Assembly: GCF_034702125.1 (NCBI RefSeq)
Contig: NC_085860.1
Coordinates: 56,931,476-56,995,475 of the forward strand
Source: Engraulis encrasicolus
Taxonomy: Eukaryota; Chordata; Actinopteri; Clupeiformes; Engraulidae
DNA: 64,000 bases
Reading direction: 5' to 3'
Position numbers and translations under genes: made by a program. Shown here piece after piece: positions 52,561 through 63,900 of this stretch (position 1 is its first letter; the number at the start of each line of letters is the position of its first letter). Below the pieces are notes generated by a model. That model worked only from the letters and a program-made list of their open reading frames with translations. It was not told the origin of the DNA and ran no database searches.

Positions 52561-54981
52561 CTACCTTTTGGCTAAGACATTTACTAAGTTGCTTGACTGT
52601 CCCGTATCAAACCATGCCACCTTACTGAAGGCTGGGCTTCTCTGAAGTCTACCTCCCACGCAGTGGAAGTGCGGCCAGGTACCCCGAGAAGCAGCAGTAG
52701 GAGCCGGCTGGTGACAGTGCGCTGCAAGAGCAGGCGGAGTTCGCTGATGACACCGCGGCACAGGAGTGGGAGTCGGCCGGCGAGACCAAGGAGCAGGAGC
52801 AGGGGCAGGAGCTGGCTGGTGACCCCGTAGAGCAGCAGCAGGCTGAAGACACCACAGCGCAGGAGCAGAAGATGGCTGGTGACCCCGTGGAGCTGGAACT
52901 GGCTGGAGACTGCGTGAAGCAGGGGGCAGAGGATGGCTGGTGACCCCGTGGAGCTGGAACTGGTTGGGGACAGCGTGGAGCAGGGGCAGGAGCTGGCAGG
53001 TCACACCATGTCGAAGAAGCAGGAGCTGGCAGGCAACACTGTGGCGCAGGAGCTGGCTGGAGGCCGGAACTGGAGGTGACACTGTGGAGCTGGAGCAGGT
53101 AGCTGACTGCACCGAGCTGGCCGGTGACCCTGTGGAGCAGTAGGTAACGGCGTGGAGCAGGAGCAGGCAGGTGACACCGTGGCGTAGGAGCAGGAGCTGG
53201 CTGGTGACACCGTCGAGCAGGAACTGGCTGGTGGCGTGTAACAGGAGCAGGAAGTTGACTGCGTGGAGCAGGAGCTGGCCGATGGCGCTGTGGAGCAGTG
53301 AGTAACGGCGTGGAGCGGGAGCTGGTGGCAATGATATCTTGGCGAGGGAGGAGGAGCTGGTTGATGACACCGTGGTGCAGGAGCTGACTGGTGACATCAT
53401 AGCACTGGAGCGGGAGAAGCTGGCTGGTGACACTGTGGAGCCGGAGCTGGCTAGTGACGCCGTGGCGCAGGAGAAGATGCTGGCTGGTGACACAGTGACG
53501 CAGGAGGAGGGGCTGGCCAGTGACACCGTGACGCAGGAGGAGGGGCTGGCTGATGACACCGTAGCACAGGAGCTGGCAGGTGACACCGTGACGCAGGAGG
53601 AGGGGCTGGCTGATGACACCGTAGCACAGGAGCTGGCAGGTGACACCGTCATGCAGGAGGAGGGGCTGGCTGATGACACCGTAGCACAGGAGCTGGCAGG
53701 TGACACCGTCGTGCAGGAGGAGGGGCTGGCTGATGACACCGTAGCCCAGGAGCTGGCAGGTGACAACGTCGTGCAGGAGGAGGGGCTGGCTGACGACACC
53801 GTAGCACAGGAGCTGGCAGGTGACACCGTCATGCAGGAGGAGGGGCTGGCTGACGACACCGTAGCACAGGAGCTGGCAGGTGACACCGTCATGCAGGAGG
53901 AGGGGCTGGCTGATGACACCGTAGCACAGGAGCTGGCAGGTGACACCGTCATGCAGGAGGAGGGGCTGGCTGATGACACCGTAGCACAGGAGCTGGCAGG
54001 TGACACCGTCGTGCAGGAGGAGGGGCTGGCTGATGACACCGTAGCACAGGAGCTGGCAGGTGACACCGTCATGCAGGAGGAGGGGCTGGCTGATGACACC
54101 GTAGCACAGGAGCTGGCAGGTGACACCGTCATGCAGGAGGGGCTGGCTGATGACACCGTAGCACAGGAGCTGGCAGGTGACACCGTCATGCAGGAGGAGG
54201 GGCTGGCTGATGGCACCGTGGCGCAGAAGCTGGCTGATGACACCGTGGCGTAGGAGGAGGAGCTGGCTGATGACACCGTGGCGTAGGAGGAGCTGGCAGG
54301 TGACACCGTGACGAAGGAGGAGGGGCTGGCTGCTGACACCGTGGCGTAGGAGGAGCTGGCAGGTGACACCGTGGCGTAGGAGGAGGGGCTGACTGATGAC
54401 ACTCTGGCGCGGGAGCTGGCAGATGACACCGTGACTAAGGAGGAGGAGCCAGGGCTGTTGCAGGAATCGCAGCTGCTGCTCCAAGAAGACGCGCTGCATC
54501 GCTTGTGTGCCCTTTCGCTGTCGCCACCTATCTCTGTAGACTTGGAAGTGACAACAGGCAGTGCTTCAACACCAATCTCCCCGCTTTGCTCTCTTCCCTG
54601 CTCCCCGCTCTGGTCTTTCCCAGGTGAGTGTCCAGTGTGCCTAAAGGATGACCACGCCACTGGACTTGGATGCATTGCTGAGATATGCTTGCTGCTGCCA
54701 CACACTCTGTAGATGGCTGCCTCAGTTGATGCTGCAGCTGCTGCTTTCTCTTGCTGTAACACATGAAGACGAGCATCTATTTCAGCAATTCCTCTCATTA
54801 TTGCTGCCTCTTTCTCTGCAAAGGATAGCTTGGCTTTTGCTGCTTCAGCCTTAGCTCTGGCTCTCGTTGCAGCGATGCTGGCAGATGTCCAGGTTGACGA
54901 TCTGGAGGACTTGTGTGACGCCGAAGTTCGGGATGTTGTCCTGAACTGAGACTGGCGCTCCTCTGTACCGGCCTGGCCCAT
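52561..54981 (-). CDS. Gag-like protein with expanded Ser/Val-rich repeats (806 codons)
   Basis: The start ATG at 54981 follows the 5' LTR after a 63-bp leader. Residues 1-90 are plausible gag-like sequence: a basic Ser/Thr-rich start and an alanine/glutamate coiled coil (ARAKAEAAKAKLSFAEKEAA, later ARLHVLQQEKAAAAAS), a pattern I associate with fish BEL/Pao-type retroelements. From about residue 240 the protein dissolves into 20-residue units such as SSASPSSCMTVSPASSCATV, encoded by the 60-bp minisatellite. The last 200 residues are proline/histidine-rich and low complexity. All three minus frames and one plus frame stay long in the repeat, so frame openness proves little there. Confidence 0.55.
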   Translation of the reverse strand: MGQAGTEERQSQFRTTSRTSASHKSSRSSTWTSASIAATRARAKAEAAKAKLSFAEKEAAIMRGIAEIDARLHVLQQEKAAAAASTEAAIYRVCGSSKHISAMHPSPVAWSSFRHTGHSPGKDQSGEQGREQSGEIGVEALPVVTSKSTEIGGDSERAHKRCSASSWSSSCDSCNSPGSSSLVTVSSASSRARVSSVSPSSYATVSPASSSYATVSAASPSSFVTVSPASSSYATVSSASSSSYATVSSASFCATVPSASPSSCMTVSPASSCATVSSASPSCMTVSPASSCATVSSASPSSCMTVSPASSCATVSSASPSSCTTVSPASSCATVSSASPSSCMTVSPASSCATVSSASPSSCMTVSPASSCATVSSASPSSCMTVSPASSCATVSSASPSSCTTLSPASSWATVSSASPSSCTTVSPASSCATVSSASPSSCMTVSPASSCATVSSASPSSCVTVSPASSCATVSSASPSSCVTVSLASPSSCVTVSPASIFSCATASLASSGSTVSPASFSRSSAMMSPVSSCTTVSSTSSSSLAKISLPPAPAPRRYSLLHSAIGQLLLHAVNFLLLLHATSQFLLDGVTSQLLLLRHGVTCLLLLHAVTYCSTGSPASSVQSATCSSSTVSPPVPASSQLLRHSVACQLLLLRHGVTCQLLPLLHAVPNQFQLHGVTSHPLPPASRSLQPVPAPRGHQPSSAPALWCLQPAAALRGHQPAPAPAPAPWSRRPTPTPVPRCHQRTPPALAAHCHQPAPTAASRGTWPHFHCVGGRLQRSPAFSKVAWFDTGQSSNLVNVLAKR
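53501..54240. repeat. 60-bp minisatellite inside the LTR element
   Basis: About twelve units of 60 bp (tgacaccgtcatgcaggagg then aggggctggc-tgatgacacc-gtagcacagg-agctggcagg) follow each other with few changes. Each is built from two 30-bp halves. More degenerate 30-bp relatives extend over about 52700-54430. The array is GC-rich, unlike the DNA around it. Confidence 0.96.
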
Positions 54982-55044
54982 CTTGGATGCTTCTGCGTGC
55001 TGTTCACCGTCATTCTTATCCCAGCTGAGTGGTTAACATTTTAC

Positions 55045-55834
55045 TATTCTGTCCTGGCAACACGTCTGGGGTGTTGTTTTGACAGATAGCGAACAAAGTA
55101 AGACTCAAGGCGTGACTCCAGTTTGAATGCTTTAGTGAAGACATGTTGAATCATACAAATTTGTAAAACTGAAACAGAATGAGATACAGAGGATACATTA
55201 GGGAATAAAATGGATACAAATGCTCAAGTGGATACAATATGTGTTCCCTTCACAGGTACTAACTAAGGTAAGTATTTTCTAGGAAGGTTTTAGCTTTAGG
55301 TCAGGTAAGTAGGCAGCACTGTACTTAGTAAGTTAAAGCAGACAGGCGAATTTTACCATCTAACATATTTCTTATCAAGGAGAAAACACAGGCAAGTTAA
55401 CAGTAAAGTGTATCAAAATATAGTGACTAGGAAAGTTTACATGAGAAATACAAGGCACAACTGAACATAAACGAAGCAATACAAAGATTGAATGACTAGA
55501 GAATTTAGCTAAGAGGCATGCTAACGATCCTAATTAGCATATTTCACACTTTTAATAGCGATCTCAGTAGAAGATGAAGTTAGCGTTTTTATCACTACGG
55601 TTCACATAACAGTGACTTTAAACAACTTTTAGATAGATTTGGTAACTTACTGTTAGTTCCATTCCTAGGATTTAAATGATTGAACTATTAGGTGAAGGAC
55701 ATGGCAACGGCTTTCGTTAGGTTGGTCAGAAAGGAAGTGTATCGCGTAGCAACAGGAAATCTGATCCTTTAGATGCAGTACCCGATATTAACACCAGGGG
55801 GAACACTACACCCAACTATTGACAAGACAGCACA
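55045..55834 (-). repeat. LTR (5' LTR in element orientation)
   Basis: 790 bp; should carry the promoter for the minus-strand element transcript. The gag-like start codon is 63 bp beyond its end. Confidence 0.88.
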
Positions 55835-55839
55835 GGCCC

Positions 55840-57057
55840 CCTAACTCACTGTTGAAGCGTGAGGCTTTCACAAACTTAAAGACATTTGATAAACTATAAT
55901 AAAGTTGTGTAAAATGATAGAGGTGTGCATTAGCATGGCTCTCACTGCTCATTTCGATTAAGATTCGGTTTAACGATTCTATTTCATTCAATACGATTCT
56001 ACCATGCATTGTGATACATTAAAATTCTACTGAAAGCAGACAGTTTTTATCAGTCATCGTGAAGCAATACAAACAGTGAAATACTGAATAGCATTCGTTG
56101 CGTGTTAGGGGCCTATTTATTTTAAATGTATTATAGTTTATCATATTGGTTCAGGATCTGCACAACTGCACATATTTGTATATACATATATATGATTTTT
56201 TGCAAATGTTATGCATATTTTTTCCCTTTTTAGGTGGGTAACTGTACAGATCACAGTGCGTGCGCACACAACAAGTTCAAACTAAAGCCCATTTGTGGGC
56301 AAGCAGGAAAGCCAGCAGGCACTTGAGACTCTTCTGCTACTCTTGCCCAGACCAGTCTGTTGTAATCTTTGCCTATTCAGTCAGACTTTTACAGGCTGTG
56401 GAAGAGGAACACTTTACAGCCTCACTGTACAGTCTAACAGGGTGCGGAGGAGAAGTCCACAGGCTGTGGAAGAGGAACACTTTGAGTCTAACACTACAGC
56501 CTAAAAGGCTTTAGAAGAGGAACACTTTTTAGAGTCTTTTTAGAGTTTTAGAGTGCAAATAACACTGTGCTGTATTTTCTGTTTAGGGACAGAGTGCAGA
56601 TGGTCCTGTAAAAATGAGCTCGGTCAAGTGATGCTTACTGGCCGCGCTGAGGTCTAGGAGTCTCTGAACTCCCCATTATGCATCCCTTCCCCTCACGCAC
56701 AAGAACAAATGTATACATTTTTGTTGGAGTTGAATGGCCCAGCTCTTCTGTAGTCACCAGCTGTTGTAGTGAGCCTTTTGATACTGATATTCTGTATTTG
56801 TTCACAACACAACAGTGAACAGAAAGAGCGTGTTCTGATTTGGCTGAGAGGTTGTCCGTTATACCCCGAGAATGGGACACATGAAGTCATTAACTTATAC
56901 ACGTATACATATAGAATCTTCTTTTGGAATGCTGACAGTATCTAAGAGAAAGCCCTGTAGCACCATGACGCTTTGTCATGAAGACCATCTTCAGTCTAAT
57001 CTCAAGTTTGACAAAATATGTACAGTAGTCACTGCACTTTGCCTTTGTACGACAGTA
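55840..57057. other. Spacer, no gene seen
   Basis: AT-rich with two short related units near 56390-56540 (aggctgtggaagaggaacac repeated at about 56393 and 56461, with a third variant near 56505). The ORFs at 56260-56514 are products of these repeats. Nothing else is recognised. Confidence 0.4.
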
Positions 57058-57840
57058 TAGACTCAGCACAGGACCCAAGCCAGATTCAGCTTAGGGTGAT
57101 AGTCTCTTGGACAGATGCATGTTAGGCTTCCACTGGATTCCATTGTGGTCACTTGTCTGTGACATGGTACACTGTAAAAAAACAACCTACAGGATCTTCT
57201 CAATAAAATTGTCTGTGACATAGCATGATGTCATTAGAGCTGTATGATGTGTCCATGGGGATGATTCTAAATTCTCACCTGAGTATACAGATACTCTCCT
57301 TTAGCAGCAGGACACTGAAGAGGTCAGTTGGATTCTTGTTTGCTCCTGGATATTCACACATGGCTCACATAGTGTGGAACTCAGATGGACAGCAAAACTA
57401 GCCAAGGTGCCAGATAATCTTCATGCTGTAAACATGAAAATCAACTCAGCATTTTCAATAAGTAAGTGTAGGGTCTCCTCAATAGATTAGAGGCTCAGCA
57501 CAAGACCAAAGCCAGATTCAGCTTAGGGTGATAGTCTCTTGGACAGATGCATGTTAGGATTCCACTGGATTCCATTGTGGTCACTTGTCTGTGACATATA
57601 TGGTGTCATTAGAACGGTATGATGTGTCCATGGAGATGATTCTAAATCCTCACCTGAGTATACAGATACTCATTTAGCAGCAGGACACTGAGGAGGTCAG
57701 TTGGATTCTTGTTTGCTCCTGGATATTCACACACGGCTCACATAGTCTGGAACTCAGATGGACAGCAAAACTGATCAAGGTGCTGGATAATCATCATGCT
57801 GTACATGAAAATCAACAAATCATTTTCATCTAAGTAAGCG
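57058..57840. repeat. Tandem duplication, about 430-bp unit, two copies
   Basis: The block starting ctcagcacaggacccaagcc near 57062 is repeated from about 57493 (ctcagcacaagaccaaagcc). Both continue through gccagattcagcttagggtg, cacttgtctgtgac, cctgagtatacagatactc, gaggtcagttggattcttg and tggacagcaaaact. Differences and small gaps show it is not very recent. Confidence 0.9.
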
Positions 57841-57870
57841 GTTTTTAGCTCCACTTCAGGACACAAGATT

Positions 57871-58063
57871 GGGCTCTTCTCAAAACATAGGACAGTGCAC
57901 TTCCAAGTGTATCAGCCTAATTAGTCACACCCAGTGATTGGATACTCTTTATTAGTCACACCCAGTGATTAGATATTCCGTAGAGTTCACCAAAGAGTAT
58001 CCTATCACTGGGCGTGACAAATTAGGTTGATATACTGTCCTATGTTTTGAGAAGGGCCCACTG
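57871..58063. mobile_element. Palindromic MITE, family copy 2
   Basis: It has the same inverted ends (gggctcttctcaaaacatag) and inner blocks (gcacttccaagtgtatcagc, cccagtgattggatactc) as 25265-25472. The right arm has lost part of the cttggaagtgc block (a short deletion near 58030). Confidence 0.85.
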
Positions 58064-58674
58064 AATCACTTTACCATGGCTGTCACAAAACAGTAGGACT
58101 TGCCTGCACAGCTTAAATGATGGACTCGTGCATTTCTGATGGAGTGCCATAAGAATCATCCTAACATGACGGCAAAAACAAGTCTTTTTTTCTGCCTTTT
58201 ACACCTTTAGTTGCTGCACTTTGCCTTAGTACAGTAGGACAGTGTAATTACTGCACTTTGCCTTAGTAGGGCAGTGCAGTTACTGCACTTTGTCTTTGTA
58301 CAAGTTCCTGATAGCTGTAACAAGGGGTAATAGACCAATAACTTACAACAACTGACTTCAGCTCTACTGGCTGACACCATCACCTGGACCAATTAGTTAC
58401 AAATGACACGAGGCAGAATGTACAGATACACAGTCATAAGGCACACACACACTTTAACTACTTTATGGCCAGACGATCTGAAAGTCCTTCTAAGACACTG
58501 AATGAATACACGCGTAAGGACAAGGCGCAGTTCTAAGCTTACAACGGGGACTCGACGTTTTTTGTTTTCTGTTTTCTGTTTTTTTTTTTTACCTTTGGGA
58601 TAATGAAGATCGCCCAAGACAAAGAAATGAACTGAACAAAGGTATGCAGTATCAAATGACTTTGTGGGTGAAGG

Positions 58675-58709
58675 ACTGGGGGCCTGAAGATCATTTGCCT
58701 TCTCTTGAT

Positions 58710-58776
<67 letters not shown>

Positions 58777-59111
58777 GTGATAATTAGACCAAGGAAGATC
58801 AGAAATTGTTATAAAAAACAAAACAAAAAAATAAGCTAAATAAGAGATATGCCCTGAAGGAGAAGCCTTTTTTTTCTTATTCCCTCCTATTTTTACAGTA
58901 GGCCTGTTTTGTGTTAGTGTGGGTGTGTTGTGGGAGTGTGTGTGTGTTTTTGTTTTGTCTGTTTTTTTAGGGGTTATTTTTTTGTTTTTTGGGGGGGAGG
59001 GTGTACTCGGGTGCAGTGTGTGAGTGTGTATACCCCAGATATGGGTGTAAGGCCATTTAAATAAGCTAGATCAAAAGGGGCAAATTGAAGATCATTTGCT
59101 CTCCTTCAATA

Positions 59112-59181
<70 letters not shown>

Positions 59182-59200
59182 TGTGTGTGTGTCTGTGTGT

Positions 59201-59250
<50 letters not shown>

Positions 59251-59658
59251 TGCCCTGATCAAGAGAGATGGGAATTCATGGTTACACAATTTGGGCTTGT
59301 ATGTATTAGAGTAGGTGTGTGTGTGCATGCATGGATGGGCGTGCAAGGGTGGGGGTGTGAATGTGTGTGTGTTTGGGGGGGTTGTTCAGGTGCAGTAAGT
59401 GTGTGAGTATATACCCCACAAATGGGAAAATTTAGCCAACTAGAGCCCTAATGTTACTGATGATTGCCCACGACAAAGACATAATAATAAGTTAATGTTG
59501 GACCAAATGACCTTTGAGGAAATGACTTTAAATAAGCCATATCAAGAGGGGAAACTTGAACAGTAGTTGCTTTCCTCCAATAATTGTGCCTATACCTGTA
59601 TGTGTGTGTGTGATGCTTGGACTAAGAGAGATTGGAATTTAGTCTTAAACAATTTGGC

Positions 59659-59708
<50 letters not shown>

Positions 59709-59710
59709 GG
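58675..59710 (+). repeat. Three TG-centred tandem units upstream of the L1-like LINE
   Basis: Units begin near 58675, 59085 and 59560 with gaagatcatttgc-like sequence and ctccttcaataattgtg. They continue into a (TG)n tract (58712-58774, 59114-59249, 59665-59702) and then a block like ggactaagagagattggaat. Spacing is about 410-475 bp. They could be 5' monomers of the LINE or unrelated duplications. Confidence 0.7.
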
Positions 59711-60119
59711 GGGGTGTACATGTGTATAGAGGGTGTGAGTTTGCATGTCCATGTGTGGCCTTATAGGCAGGTGGGTGGGGAGCGGGGATACAAATAGGCA
59801 CTAAAATACTCACAATGTAAGAAAAGACAACAGGGGAGAAACTCCAAGACATCATGCTGTTCACCACATTTGTAAGGGCATGCCTTAGTCCAATGTACAT
59901 CATAACCAAACGTTGGTATGGACGAAACAGTAAGACCCTTTCATTCCACGATATACAGTGGAAGCCACTTAGTAACCACATAGAAGAGGTTACACTCTTT
60001 GGAAGTTCAAGATGGGAGTTTTGGGTTAGGGGGAAGGTTTCACTTATGCACTTTTTTCTTTTTGTTTTTCTGTTTATTTTTCTTAGAAATAAATACAAAG
60101 GGGAAGTGAAATATCTCTC

Positions 60120-61292
60120 ATGGTGAAAGTTAGATGCATATCTCTAAATGTAAATGGGCTAAATAATGCCATAAAAAGGAAACGCATACTCCAGTACCTT
60201 AAGAAAGAAGGGGGAGAAGTAATCTTCCTCCAAGAAACTCATTTAAGTACAATTGAGCATGCTAAAATGGAAAAAATAGGTACTACACAGGTGTTTCATT
60301 CCTCCCATTCAACATCTAAAAGAGGAGTCTCAGTTTTGATCAAGAACCATTTTATGTTTAAGAAAATAAAATGTATTAGGGACAAGGAGGGAAGGTATGT
60401 AGTAGTTATAGGCATGCTGGAAGAGCAATGCTTAACACTAATTAATGTATATAACCCTCCAGGAAAAGGGGATGGGCTTGTGGAAAAAGTACTACAATTG
60501 TTAATGATGGAGGCACAAGGAACTGTAATTATGGCTGGAGATCTTAACCTGGTCATGAATCCAAAATTAGATACCCAGAGTAGGAAGAAACATAAATCAG
60601 AAAAAGCTGCAGACTTACTCCGGAAAGCTGAAACAGACATAGGCTTAACAGATGTTTGGCGTTGTCTACACCCCTGTGATAAAGCTTTTACTTATTACTC
60701 TGATGCACATAAGGTTTTCTCCAGACTAGATTATTTTTTTATGTACAAAAACGATATTGGAAGAGTTAGCAAGTGCGAAATTCTACCCATAACAATAACT
60801 GATCATGCTCCGGTCGTAATGGAAATGAATATGAATGTGGACAAAGGAGAAACACTTTGGAGATTGAATAACTCACTACTGGGAAATCCTCATTTAAAAG
60901 ATAAAATTGCGAGGAAAATCAAGTCTTTCTTCGAGTTAAATGATAATGGTGAAGTATCGGACATAGTGCTATGGGAAGCTGCAAAGGCAACAATAAGAGG
61001 AGAAATAATTGCACTTTCCTCCTGGGAAAAGAAACAAAAAGAAAAAACAAAGACCCTCTTAGAAAAGAAAGTAGGTGACCTGCAAAAGGAATATGAGATT
61101 TGTATGAAAGCAGAGGTATATACACAATTGTGTGCCACTAAAAAACTACTGAAATCATTAGAATTAATGGAGATCGAAAAAAAATTAGTACTCTGTAAGC
61201 AAACTCATTTTGAGAATAGTACAACATCCTTGAAAAAATTGGCATTTAAGTTAAAAAAAACAACAGGAAAGATCTATAGTAGCCACGGTTAA
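60120..61292 (+). pseudogene. LINE ORF2 part 1: AP endonuclease domain
   Basis: 390 codons open from an ATG in the context tctctcATGG. The endonuclease core is followed by a lysine/glutamate-rich linker. The frame is lost in the poly-A run just before the end. Confidence 0.88.
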
Positions 61293-61377
61293 GGATAAAA
61301 GAGGTGTTTACAGAAGGGGAAAATCAAATATCGCATCTGGTTTCAGGGAATTTTACCAAGATCTGTATACACCTGAA

Positions 61378-61836
61378 TTGGAGGTTGACAATAAAGAAAT
61401 TAAAACATTTTTGGATACGTTGCAGCTCCCAGCTGTAACTGACGGTCAGAATGAAGAGTTAACACGGCCAATAACTGAAATAGAAATAGCAAAGACCATA
61501 AAGAATGGGAAGGCCGGGAGAAGCCCGGGTGACGATGGGTACACCTATGAATTCTATAAGGAATTTTCAAGGTTATTAATACCCATTTTGTGCAGGGTTT
61601 TTAATAGGATATTGGAAACAGGAGTTTGGCCCAATACCTGGAACTCAGCAATAATCTCAGTGTTGTATAAAGAAGGAAAAGACCCTGAATGTTGCTCTTC
61701 ATATAGGCCTATATCCCTGCTAAATGTAGACCAAAAAGTATTTACAGCTATAATAGCCAAGAGAATGTCAAATATAATGCCTAAAATAATCAACTTGGAC
61801 CAAACAGGCTTTGTAAAAGATAGATTATTGAGATAA
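61378..61836 (+). pseudogene. LINE ORF2 part 2: reverse transcriptase N-terminal motifs
   Basis: The homologous reading in this frame actually starts near 61264 (VYRRGKSNIASGFREFY), before the listed Met. It has KAGRSPGDDGYTYEFYK, WNSAIISVLYKEGKDP and SYRPISLLN, and ends at DRLLR where one base is lost or gained. Confidence 0.85.
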
Positions 61837-61888
61837 TATCCACCGCACCATTAATGTTATAGACTATGCCTCCAAAAATAAGCTATCT

Positions 61889-63427
61889 ATGTTAACCATA
61901 ACATTGGATGCAGAGAAAGCTTTCGATAGATTATTCTGGCCCTTCTTAATAGAAGTGTGCAAGAAGTTTAAGTTTAATCAGACATTTGTTAACTTAATCA
62001 GAGGAATGTATGCAACTCCACAAGCCAGAGTGAAAGTTAACGGAACTTTGTCAGATTCATTCACAATAAAGAGAGGAACCAAACAGGGTGATCCGTTATC
62101 TCCACAACTATTTGCTCTATGTATAGAGCCATTAGCTGAAAGAATTAGACAGAATACAGAGGTAAGAGGGGTTTATGTTGGAAAGGAGGAACATAAAATA
62201 GCATTGTTTGCCGATGATATCATTTTATACTTAACAAGTGTTTACAAATCCTTGCCGACCCTAATGTGTGAAATAACATCTTACAGTAATGTGTCAGGGT
62301 ATAAGTTGAATTTAAATAAAACAGAAGTGATGCAAATTGGCTGCCAATTAGATAACCAATTCAAAACTGCATATAATTTCAAATGGGACCAAAATAGCAT
62401 AAAATACCTGGGGGTGATAGTACCAAATAACCTTGAACAGCTTTACCAAAGCAACTTTGGAACATTGGAAAAATCTGTTAAACAAGACCTAAATAGGTGG
62501 AGAAGTTTGCCTTTTACGTTAATGGAGAAGATCAGTGCCATAAAAATGAATATTTTACCAAGATTTTTATTTCTGTTTCAAAATATCCCACTTTATATAC
62601 CTCACATAAGTTTCAAATACTGGGAGAGTTTACTTAGAAAATTCTTATGGGATGGGAAAAAACCAAGAGTTAAACTTAAAATTTTGCAACAGAGGAGAAG
62701 GGAAGGGGGGTTAGCGTTACCAAATTTAATTAACTACTATTATGCAGCACAAGTGAAATTAATTTTGATTATGTTGAACAAAGGCTTGGGCCCAAAATGG
62801 AAAAATATGGAGACAATACTGGTTGGTAACCTAAATAAACTCTTCACCACAAAGCAGATGAAAACAAATAATTTCGTACTAAATAATACGGTCAAAACTT
62901 GGAGAAAAATATGTAAGAATATAAAAATAAAAGAAGGACATCTGACATGTCTAAGAGAAATACAGAGTGATCCAGACTTTACACCAAATACACTTGATAA
63001 CACTTTTAAAAGCTGGGGAAATAAAGGCCTGGTTATGCACAGCCAAATGTTCAGTGACATTGGTGTAGAACCTTTTGAAAATATAGCAAGAGCATACCAG
63101 CTCCAAAACAATCAATTTTATCGATACTTGCAACTAAGGAATTATCTGAATGAAAAAGCACATCTCAAAAGTCTTACTGATCTACATATACTTATACAAT
63201 ACATGGCGAAAAAATGTCAGAGTGAGAATACTAAACATTTAACTGGACAAATATATAATATTCTACAGGAATGTGGGGCTGAAAAATTAGATCACATAAA
63301 GGAGAAGTGGGAGCTGGATTTGAATAAAACCATTAGTGAAGAGGAGTGGAATCAGTGCCTGGAACATATTAATGTTTACACTAGATCCCCCTACTGGCAG
63401 GAAATATGCCTGGAAGATGACTATTAG
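61889..63427 (+). pseudogene. LINE ORF2 part 3: reverse transcriptase core and C-terminus
   Basis: The frame continues from about 61836 (NIHRTINVIDYASKNKLS) through LDAEKAFDRLFWPF and QGDPLSPQLFALC. FADDIILY holds the catalytic aspartates. YLGVIVPNNLEQLY and long thumb and C-terminal sequence follow, to an in-frame TAG at 63425. Homologous sequence continues beyond that stop. Confidence 0.88.
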
Positions 63428-63900
63428 ATACTTCCTAACACCATCAATAATGGCCAAATATGCGCAAACCAACACAGCTGCTGGAGGGAATGCGGTGTAA
63501 ACAACGCTGATTATACACATATTTTCTTTTCCTTGTAATAACTTAATAAATATTGGCAGGCAGTCCAACATCTTATGCGAGGAAAAGTTAAGTAAAGATG
63601 TGTCAATACAAAATCACAATGCTATTTTGGGCATAAGACCCAGAGGGCTGGAAAAGGAACACCTCTCCACCTCTTTTGGGGGGTATCTTTAGAATAACAG
63701 CCTTAAAAACAATTACAAGGAATTGGAAAAAAGTAAGGACACCCACTACTACTGATGTTGGTTTGGAGTTTATAGTTTATTGGGAAATGAGGAAGTATGG
63801 AAAAAAATAACTTATAGGTGTTCATAAATAAAGGAAGCGTGTGTATGACAAAAAATGGTCCTTTACCATAAAGTTAAGATGAAGATGATAATCTAAAACT

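Larger units (their letters stand above)
51662..55834 (-). mobile_element. LTR retrotransposon, non-autonomous, minus orientation
   Basis: Two 790-bp direct repeats (51662-52451, 55045-55834) enclose 2.6 kb. GGCCC flanks both ends (51657-51661, 55835-55839), a 5-bp target duplication. On the minus strand the LTR starts TGTGCTG and the left copy is preceded by a purine stretch (agcggggag), the expected polypurine tract, so transcription is leftward. I counted six substitutions and no gaps between the LTRs, indicating a young insertion. Only a gag-like ORF is present; protease, reverse transcriptase and integrase are missing, so movement would need a helper. The class is perhaps BEL/Pao. Confidence 0.87.
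60120..63900 (+). mobile_element. L1-like LINE, frameshifted ORF2 pseudogene
   Basis: ORF2 begins at 60120 with an APE-type endonuclease (residues 1-240: FLQETH, VYNPP, AGDLN, SRLDYFF, TDHAPVVME). Reverse transcriptase follows in two other frames: SYRPISLLN near 61700, then TLDAEKAFDR, GTKQGDPLSPQLFAL and catalytic FADD near 62212. A C-terminal CWRECG-H region at about 63480-63510 resembles the L1 Cys/His motif. The frame shifts at an A8 run near 61252-61259 and again near 61832. A stop at 63425 and further shifts follow. No ORF1 is recognised upstream. The endonuclease and catalytic residues are intact, so decay is fairly recent, but the copy cannot make a full protein. The 3' end is unclear. 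Confidence 0.9.

Noticed and set aside
53339..54253. Plus-strand 304-residue acidic repeat protein
   Set aside because: It lies wholly within the 60-bp minisatellite, antisense to the gag-like ORF; openness is a by-product of the repeat.
52649..54499. Second minus-strand 616-residue frame
   Set aside because: It is an overlapping shadow of the same minisatellite in another frame with no N-terminal gag-like part.
59854..60126. ORF1 of the L1-like LINE
   Set aside because: The 90-codon frame has no coiled coil, RRM or zinc-knuckle motif and is hydrophobic near the end because of a T-rich tract.
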